Below are positions 57,601 through 64,000 of a stretch of 64,000 nt of DNA, piece by piece (the stretch's first letter is position 1; the number at the start of each line of letters is the position of its first letter). Source of the DNA: Kosakonia sacchari (lineage in GTDB: Bacteria > Pseudomonadota > Gammaproteobacteria > Enterobacterales > Enterobacteriaceae); NCBI GenBank assembly GCA_900109485.1, contig FOAY01000004.1, positions 186,001 through 250,000 of the forward strand. The letters are read 5' to 3'. Below the pieces are notes generated by a model, which searched no databases, was not told where the DNA came from, and saw nothing but the letters and a program-made list of their open reading frames with translations. The position numbers and the translations under genes were made by a program.

Positions 57601-60600
57601 TTGTCTCCCAACATATACCGGAGCCAAATCCCGGCGGTGCTTTCGTTATAATTGCCGAAGGTGTCGTAGCCGACTTTGCCGCCCACGGTCATATTTTTAT
57701 TCACGTTGTAATCCAGCCCCGCATGGAAGTTGTAGCCGATACCGTTTTGCGACGTGCCCTGGTACTGCGCCTCTTTGATAAAGCCCAGATCCGCCAGTTG
57801 CTGGAGCATCTTCTGTGCCTCAGGCTCGGTCGGGAAATAGTCGCTTTTATCCTGGGTATAAGACTGATAACCCACAGCACCGCCGATGCTTAGCTTCCAG
57901 TTATCGATTTTCTGCGAAAGATCGACCGGTAAAGAGACGCTGACATAGTTCTGCGGGCTGAAATAACCGCCCTGGCCGTAGGTGAAGTAGCTGAGGTTTT
58001 TCGAGAAATCCATCCAGCTCACGCTCAACCCGGCCTGCAACTGGCGGAAATCGTCATGCCACGGGCGTAGATAGACCCCGGCATTGGCGTTCATGCTGGT
58101 GTTGCTGGCAACGTCCGTCCCGAGATAGCTGTAACCCCCGCCGCCGACGTAAAACCCGGCATCGCCATCATCGTAACTTAACTGTACCGTTCCGCCGTTT
58201 TTGGTGACCTGCCCCCAGTGCTGACCGGAGTATTTATCCTGTAGCCCGACATACGACAGCAGGCTGTCGGTGATCGCGCGGCGCTCGCCAGTGAAGATCA
58301 GCGTCAGGTAGTTGGTCAGTTTCGGCGACCACTTCACGCCGCCCACCAGCGAGGTGAGATCCTGCCCGAGCGGCGTACTGCCGATATCCAGCTTGTAGCT
58401 GTCGCCGCTGAGCGCCATATTCAGCTCTACGCCGCTGGCGTTTTGCGAATCGGTAGAGGCGTTAATCGCATCGTTGTAATTCTTCTTGTAATTCGATGCG
58501 CTCAGGCTTTTCAGGCGGCTCGAACCCAATAAAGAGGTCAGGTTGTTGTAACCCTCATCGGTAAACGGCGTCAGTTTGCTGGCATCGGCGTAACCAGCCA
58601 GATCGATAAACTTATCGCTGCCGTCCGTTGCCGTAGAACTGTTGGCATTGCTGATGGAGGTGGCAATATTGCTCGCCGCATCCGCCAGCGGGTTGGAACC
58701 ATAACGACGCCAGGCGTCGCCCGAAGCGCTACCGGAACTAAGGCTGACCGGCGTGGCGGTGAATTCAAAGCGCGCATCGCCGAACGGCGAGCTGGACCAG
58801 GTCAGCGGCGCTTTCGCTTCTGTTAACTTGCTGGTGCCGGTCTCCCCGTCGCGACCGCGAATATCCACTTCACCTGCAGCCACATGCCGGTTTTTTCGTC
58901 CATCTGCTGCATCATGTCATCCACCTGGCGCAGCGTACGGCTTTGCGCCGTTTCCACCGGCAGATCGGTACGCGTGGTGCCCGGCAGGTTACTGCCCGGC
59001 TCACGGGCGACCTGCGCCACCTGCCACGGCAACGTCTGCCCATACAGCGACTGCGGCGCCGCCGTGTCTGCCGTGGTTTTGCTGGTGGTCATAAACGGGT
59101 TATCCGCCAACAAAACGCCGCCAATTGTTGGCGTGGCCGCGCTGTTGGTTGATTCCAGCCCCACCAGCTTGCCGCGTGCGCTACGCAACAAGGTCATCGC
59201 CTGCTGATGGTTGCCCTTTGCCTCTTCCAGCCGCGCCAGCAGCAGCAGGCGTTCCGGTGAACTATTACTGCGCAGGCCATTCGCCAGCGTCTGTGCTTTA
59301 TCAACGTTATTTTCCGCCAGCGCCACATCAATCGCGCCGACGCGCGCGGCCTGATCGTTGCTGTCGCGCGTCATCAGGTAGTCATACAGCACGCCCGCTT
59401 CTTTGTTCATTTTGCCGCTCTGGTAGAGACGGCCCATGGCGAACATCAAATCGGTATTCTGCGGATCGCTTTGCAACGCGCGAATCAGCTTGTCATAGGC
59501 GGCGGCATAGTTGCCCTGCTCGCGCAGACGATCGGCTTCATTAATGACATAACCGTTACGCACGCCCGCCAGTTGCGCCGGGGTGCTGCGCGCCTGCATC
59601 TCCGGGCTGGAAACAAACGTCTGCGCTTCCTGGTTCAACCCGGCCTGATTCAGCACGGCAATTTGATCGGCGTAATCCCCGGCATTGCCCTGCACACCCT
59701 GCTGCATATTGGCCCGCACCAGCGAAACCGCCGTGGTCAGATCGCCGGTTTGCGCCAGCATCCGCGCCAGTTTCCCGGCATCAGCCGGGCTTTCCGGCGG
59801 CGTACTGGCGAGCGCTTTCAGGGTATTCGACGCGGCAACAGTATTGCCCTGCGCCAGGTAACGATCGGCGGTCGCCATTTGCAGGTTGTAATTCACCCGG
59901 CGAGTGAGATCGCGCGTCTGGCTGTTTTGCCCCGCAGGCGAGATCCGCGACAACAACGAGCTGGCCTGTTGCCAGCCGCCATTTTCACTGGCAAACAGCG
60001 CGGCGGCATACAAGGAGCTAGCACCTGCGCCGCTGCTTTGCGCCGGAAGCATGACGCTCGCTGCTTCATTCTGCTGGCCGGATTGCTGTAATAATCGCGC
60101 CAGATCGAGGCGCAGCCACGGATCGTCCGGCAACCGCTCAACGCCCTGACGCAACAGCGCAATCGCCTGCGGTGTATTGCCGCTGGCGGCCAGTTGTTGC
60201 GCCTGGCGGCGCAGCGGATCGCCCGGCGCACCGGTCGCCACGCGCGGTTGCAGCTTCGCCTGCAAGCTGGCTGGTAAGGTTCGCAGCATGCTCTGGGCTT
60301 CTGCCGTTTTGTTTTGATCGCGCAGAACGTAATAGAGGTTTTCGCGCGCCGGGGCATTCTGCGGTTGGTCGTTCAGAATCGCGCGCAGCGCCTGCTCCGC
60401 CTGCGGGTAATCTTTGTTCTGGCGTAACACATCGGCGCGGAACAGTTTTGCCGCCGTTCCCCGCTCGCCGCCCTGCTGCGCCAGCGGTGCAGATAAGGCC
60501 AGCGCCTGGCTGACATTGCCCTCTTTCAGCGCCTGTTGCGCCTGCGCCAACTGGCCGTAAAACGCCGCGTCCTCCGCCTGCGTTTTGCGCTCGGCGGAGG

Positions 60601-61591
60601 CATCGCCGCCCTGGCTCGCCGCCCGGTTCAGGTATTGCGCCGCCGCCTGATAATCACCCTTGCGCTGGGCGATATACCCCATACCCGCCAGCGCATCCGC
60701 GTCCTGCGGATTGGTTTGCAGCACCTGTTCAAATTGCCGCTTCGCCGTACTGCTGTCGCCGCTGTTCAGGGCAGTAAAGCCCGCGCCTTTCGCCGCGCCA
60801 CCGATGTTTTTGCGATAGTAATCCTGAACTTCGCTGTCCTGCGGATGGCGCTGCAACCAGGTGTCGTAGAAGCGCTCATCGCCGGACTGCGGCCCAAGCC
60901 ACAGCAGCGCCTGGCGTAAACCGGCATCGGCATCTTTGCTGCCGCTGGCCATCGGTTCGAGCAGTAAAATCCCGTCGCGGCGCGTCTCTTCACGCCAGGT
61001 GAGCATCTTGCCCAGCGCCACGCGCGCGGCATTGTCCTGCGGATTCTGCGCCACAACGTGCTGCATCTGCGCCAGCGCCTGCGGATAGAGCGCTTTGTCG
61101 CTCGCCATCGTCAGATAATATTCCGGCGCCAGACCCGGCGGCGGCGTATTGCCGTTAAACAGGCTGCGCCAGGTCTCCAGCGCGGCCGGAATGTTGCCGC
61201 TCCGCGCCTGCTGACGCGCCAGCGTGAGCTGGCCTTGCGGCACCTGCGCCATCTGTTTGGCGTTATCCAGCGCCTGCAATCCGCCATCGCCGGGCGCGGT
61301 TTGCGCCAGCCGCGAACGCCACTGCGCGGCGGTCTGCAAATCGCCATTTTGCTGCGCCCACAGCGCCATCAGATACATCGCCTGGGTGTTATTGGCATCA
61401 ACCATTAACACCTTTTTCAGTGACTCCATCGCCAGGTCGTCATGGGATTTTTCATGCCAGTAGTTGGCCTGATCGAACAGCGCTTTTAATGCCGCATCAT
61501 TCGGCGCGGCCTGCGCCTGCCCGGCGACGCTGAGCGCAAGTGCGCCGGAAAGGCAAACGGTCGTCCACCGGCGGGCGGTTTTGTTTCGCAT
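57597..61591 (-). pseudogene. bcsC2: BcsC of the second cellulose operon, split by a one-base deletion
   Basis: From the ATG at 61591 (AAGGG 8 bases before; a GTG at 61609 overlapping the bcsB2 stop is the alternative) the frame encodes a signal peptide (MRNKTARRWTTVCLSGALAL...), long TPR arrays and DEKTGMWLQ, then goes out of frame and stops at 58823. The expected continuation GEVDIRGRDGETG is in the next frame and runs to the stop at 57597, ending FGNYNESTAGIWLRYMLGDK, an intact C-terminal outer-membrane barrel. Restoring one G (CAGGTGAAG to CAGGGTGAAG on the minus strand, at 58873-58874) rejoins the reading. No slippery heptamer is present. Without BcsC the glucan has no outer-membrane channel, though BcsC of the first operon could serve. 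A sequencing error is a real alternative. Confidence 0.9.
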
Positions 61592-61605
61592 TGTGATCAC
61601 CCTTT

Positions 61606-63891
61606 TCACTTGCTGTTCTCCGGATCCAGACGTTTACGCTCGCGCTTTTTCAGCGTCAGATAGAGCAGCCAGCCCGCCAGCGAACCGACCAGCAGCCCCA
61701 GAATGGCCAGCAGCGCGGAGTGCTGATTGGCATACCAGACCACCATCATCTGCGGTGGCATTTGACCGCTCGGGAACTGTTCACCGACGCGGAAGCTGCG
61801 CACGCCGTTTTCATTGGTGATGATGGCGGCATCGCCGCGAATACCGGCGTTAATGCGCGCCGAAGCCAGATCGCTGTGCAGGTGCGAAAGCTGTTCATCG
61901 CTGCTGCCCAGCGCCAGGACCACCAGGCGTTCATCGTTCCACGGCGAGCGGAAACTGATAAAGCCGCGCCACGCTTCGTTAGAGGAGAAGTAGCGGTCAG
62001 CCTCCAGCCCTTCGGCCGCCCAGTCGCCCGCCATCCAGCGCTGCACTTTCTGCCACAGGGAAGGCGCGCGCACGCCCAGCGTGTTGTCATGGGTGATAAA
62101 CGGCGAGTCCGCCAGCAGCGCATGGTTGAAGTCGAGCTGATCCATGCCCGTGACCGCCAGCACGTCGCGATCGCGCACCAGCTCTTGCAAACCACCGCCG
62201 GTGGGAACGCCAAGCACCACGCGGTTATGTCCCAGCGCCGTTCCGGTGGCATTACCGGAGCGCGCGGCCATATCCAGCAGCGTGGCGAGCTGCGTTTCTG
62301 ACGGATTCTGCGGCAGCATCAGCACCGTTTCCGCGTAGTCCGCCATGCGGGTAAACGGGAACGATGCGCCAACGAAATAGGAAAGGTTCGGCAGCAGCGC
62401 AAAGTGACGCGTGTGGCTTAAATCGATCCATGAATCATCATCAATGCGGCTTTTGATGTTGTTGTTCAACAACGTGCTGCACGGCGCATTCTCTTTCGGC
62501 ACGATGTTGAAGTAGAGCGAGAGCTGGTTGTCGCCGTAGATCATGTACGGCTCCAGCGGCATATCGAATGACTCCTGACGCGCATCACCGCCCAGCTTGT
62601 GCCACAGCGTTTCCAGCGCGCCCTGCTTATTGACCGGCAGGTTGTGCAGGAACGTGTCGTTCATGGTCATGCTCAGCCAGGAACGCTGCTCGTCGATCCA
62701 GTTTTCCGTCGGGAACCGGTAACCAATATGCAGCGGGATGGTTTCACCGTCCCACAAAAACAGATCCGGCGCGGCGCGAAATGCCACCTGCAACGGCGAG
62801 TGCCAGATCCCGGTGGCGGTCAGGTTTTGATCTTTGCGGATCAACTCATGAAGCTTGATGGGACGATCGGTTGGGATCCAGCGCGGCGCATCATAGGGTT
62901 TGCTCAACGGAATGGTCTGCGCCGTAACATCGAGCGCAGGTGTTTGCGGCGTGAAATTGCCCCGCGTCAGCCGCCAGGCCGCCGCACGCAGTTCATGCTC
63001 ATCTTTACCGACCACCAGCAGCAGCTTGTACACCGGGTTCGCCGGGTTATCGATAATTTTCAGCAGCGGCTGCGTAGTTTGCGGCAGCGTCAGGCCGCCG
63101 ATCTGCTCGCCGGGATGGCCGATCAGGATGCCGTTCTGTTCCGGCAGACGATCGTGATACGCCGCAAAGGAGATGCCGCGATAATCGGCCTGAATCCCCA
63201 TCCACGAGGAGATCAATGCGCCCGCGCTAATGGCATCGGCGCTCAGCGTCGCGCCGAACGCCATCGCAATGCTCGTCGGTGACATCTGCATGCTGTCAAA
63301 GAACGGGCGCGGGAAGTGGCTCAGATCGGTGCCGATATCCAGTTGCTGCCCTTCCAGCTCAAAACGCGAATCCGGCAGGACGGTGACACGATACTTATCG
63401 TTCAGATCGCGCTGGCACTGCATCGCCTCGCCATCATTGATTTTGAAGCTCAGGTTGTTGCTGGAAACCATCAGCGCTGCCGGAATATCCAGCTGGTAGC
63501 GCGACAGATCGCTATCGGTCGCGGTCAGCGGCACGGTGCCCAGCGGCTGGCCGTTAAGCATCAATTGCAGGGTGGCATTACGCGCCGCCATTGCCGGGGA
63601 GACCTTCAGATTCAGCGCCAGCCGGGCGTTGGTGATCACCTGATCCATCGGCAGGGTAAAATCGACGCCGCTCTGGAACTGGCCGCCGCTCAGGGTTAAC
63701 CCCTGCGGTTGCCCCATTTGCGCCAGACTCACGCTGTTGACCACCGACGGCACAAAGGCCGATGCGCTTTGCGCCGCTGTCGGCGGGGGTAAATCGACCG
63801 GCAGCAGCGACGAAACCGTTGTTTCCTCACTGTGCAGCGGCGCCATAAACAGTGTACCGACCAGCATAGCCAGCGTTGTCAGACGTTTCAT
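61606..63891 (-). CDS. bcsB2: Cellulose synthase regulatory subunit BcsB (second operon)
   Basis: 761 residues: signal peptide (MKRLTTLAMLVGTLFMAPLHS), BcsB repeats (QPQGLTLSGGQFQSGVDFTLPMDQVITNARLALNLKVSPAM; YDAPRWIPTDRPIKLHELI), the conserved PCSTLLNNNIKSRIDDDSWIDLSHTRHFALLPNLSYFVGASFPFTRMAD, and a C-terminal helix (HSALLAILGLLVGSLAGWLLYL) with a basic tail. Clearly diverged from the first-operon BcsB. The start overlaps the bcsA2 stop as ATGA, and the stop overlaps a possible GTG start of bcsC2. Confidence 0.96.
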   Translation of the reverse strand: MKRLTTLAMLVGTLFMAPLHSEETTVSSLLPVDLPPPTAAQSASAFVPSVVNSVSLAQMGQPQGLTLSGGQFQSGVDFTLPMDQVITNARLALNLKVSPAMAARNATLQLMLNGQPLGTVPLTATDSDLSRYQLDIPAALMVSSNNLSFKINDGEAMQCQRDLNDKYRVTVLPDSRFELEGQQLDIGTDLSHFPRPFFDSMQMSPTSIAMAFGATLSADAISAGALISSWMGIQADYRGISFAAYHDRLPEQNGILIGHPGEQIGGLTLPQTTQPLLKIIDNPANPVYKLLLVVGKDEHELRAAAWRLTRGNFTPQTPALDVTAQTIPLSKPYDAPRWIPTDRPIKLHELIRKDQNLTATGIWHSPLQVAFRAAPDLFLWDGETIPLHIGYRFPTENWIDEQRSWLSMTMNDTFLHNLPVNKQGALETLWHKLGGDARQESFDMPLEPYMIYGDNQLSLYFNIVPKENAPCSTLLNNNIKSRIDDDSWIDLSHTRHFALLPNLSYFVGASFPFTRMADYAETVLMLPQNPSETQLATLLDMAARSGNATGTALGHNRVVLGVPTGGGLQELVRDRDVLAVTGMDQLDFNHALLADSPFITHDNTLGVRAPSLWQKVQRWMAGDWAAEGLEADRYFSSNEAWRGFISFRSPWNDERLVVLALGSSDEQLSHLHSDLASARINAGIRGDAAIITNENGVRSFRVGEQFPSGQMPPQMMVVWYANQHSALLAILGLLVGSLAGWLLYLTLKKRERKRLDPENSK

Positions 63892-64000
63892 ACGCTGCCC
63901 TCCTCCGACGTCGCCTTCTCCGCCAGCTCTGCCCGCAGGCGGCGATTTTCCCGACGCGATGTCCAGGTCAGCCAGAAGAGATCAAAGACGCAGCGCACAA
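63888..64000 (-). CDS. bcsA2: Cellulose synthase catalytic subunit BcsA, C-terminal end (second operon, 5' part beyond window)
   Basis: Only the last 36 codons are visible: the frame reads RCVFDLFWLTWTSRRENR and ends TSEEGSV before a TGA that overlaps the bcsB2 ATG (ATGA). The other two minus-strand frames are closed within the first 33 bases. The identity as bcsA rests mainly on the position before bcsB and the 4-base overlap; no diagnostic motif is in the visible part. Confidence 0.75.
   Translation of the reverse strand, partial: VRCVFDLFWLTWTSRRENRRLRAELAEKATSEEGSV

Noticed and set aside
58865..58885. Programmed ribosomal frameshift in bcsC2
   Set aside because: No slippery heptamer or downstream structure at the junction; BcsC is normally one frame, so a mutation or sequence error is simpler.

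Overview
The window is chromosomal DNA of an enteric gammaproteobacterium (Enterobacteriaceae). Most genes are close to full-length matches of Escherichia coli proteins and follow E. coli gene order in two blocks: yhiN-pitA-uspB-uspA-rsmJ-prlC-rlmJ-gor, and treF ... rcdB-yhjD-yhjE-yhjG-pdeH-kdgK-yhjJ-dctA-pdeK-bcs. The extra genes (a second, bcsD-containing cellulose operon, agmatine-to-putrescine genes, a STY4199-like protein, a type VI VgrG) point to the Kosakonia/Enterobacter/Klebsiella side of the family. The genus is an inference.

Layout. 1-7300 is an accessory block: a type VI secretion VgrG cut by the left edge, a GNAT acetyltransferase, a two-gene unit of a TPR/ATP-grasp ligase and a SerC-like aminotransferase, and an unrecognised exported protein. 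7400-18500 is the conserved yhiN-to-gor block. It lacks dtpB between uspA and rsmJ and carries an added periplasmic PAP2 acid phosphatase between prlC and rlmJ. 18500-23150 is variable: a histidine phosphatase, a dinQ toxin-peptide gene with an agr-type antisense RNA (neither was in the long-ORF set; both were found by reading the sequence), a LysR regulator divergent from aguB-aguA, and a GNAT protein. 23400-30800 has treF, a STY4199-like membrane protein, GNAT, BOF-fold and SDR proteins, the LysR regulator rcdB and yhjD.

31000-64000 is dominated by cyclic-di-GMP and cellulose genes. pdeH (behind a near-consensus sigma-28 promoter) and pdeK are EAL phosphodiesterases. They flank the carbon genes kdgK and dctA. 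The first cellulose locus is bcsRQABZC on the minus strand with divergent bcsEFG on the plus strand (synthase, secretion channel, regulators, phosphoethanolamine transferase). Directly after bcsG, and convergent with it, lies a second operon bcsA2-B2-C2-D-Z2 of the bcsD type. It enters from the right edge and its genes overlap by 4 bases at most junctions. bcsC2 carries a one-base deletion near 58873 that splits it into two frames, so the second system may lack its outer-membrane channel unless this is a sequence error. The two operons end on either side of a perfect 20-bp inverted repeat that overlaps both stop codons.

Start codons were adjusted where the longest open frame was clearly too long (yhiN GTG, uspB, uspA, rsmJ GTG, the SDR, pdeH, pdeK TTG, bcsR, bcsC2, bcsD, bcsZ2). 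Function calls rest on remembered family sequences and visible motifs; no database search was run.
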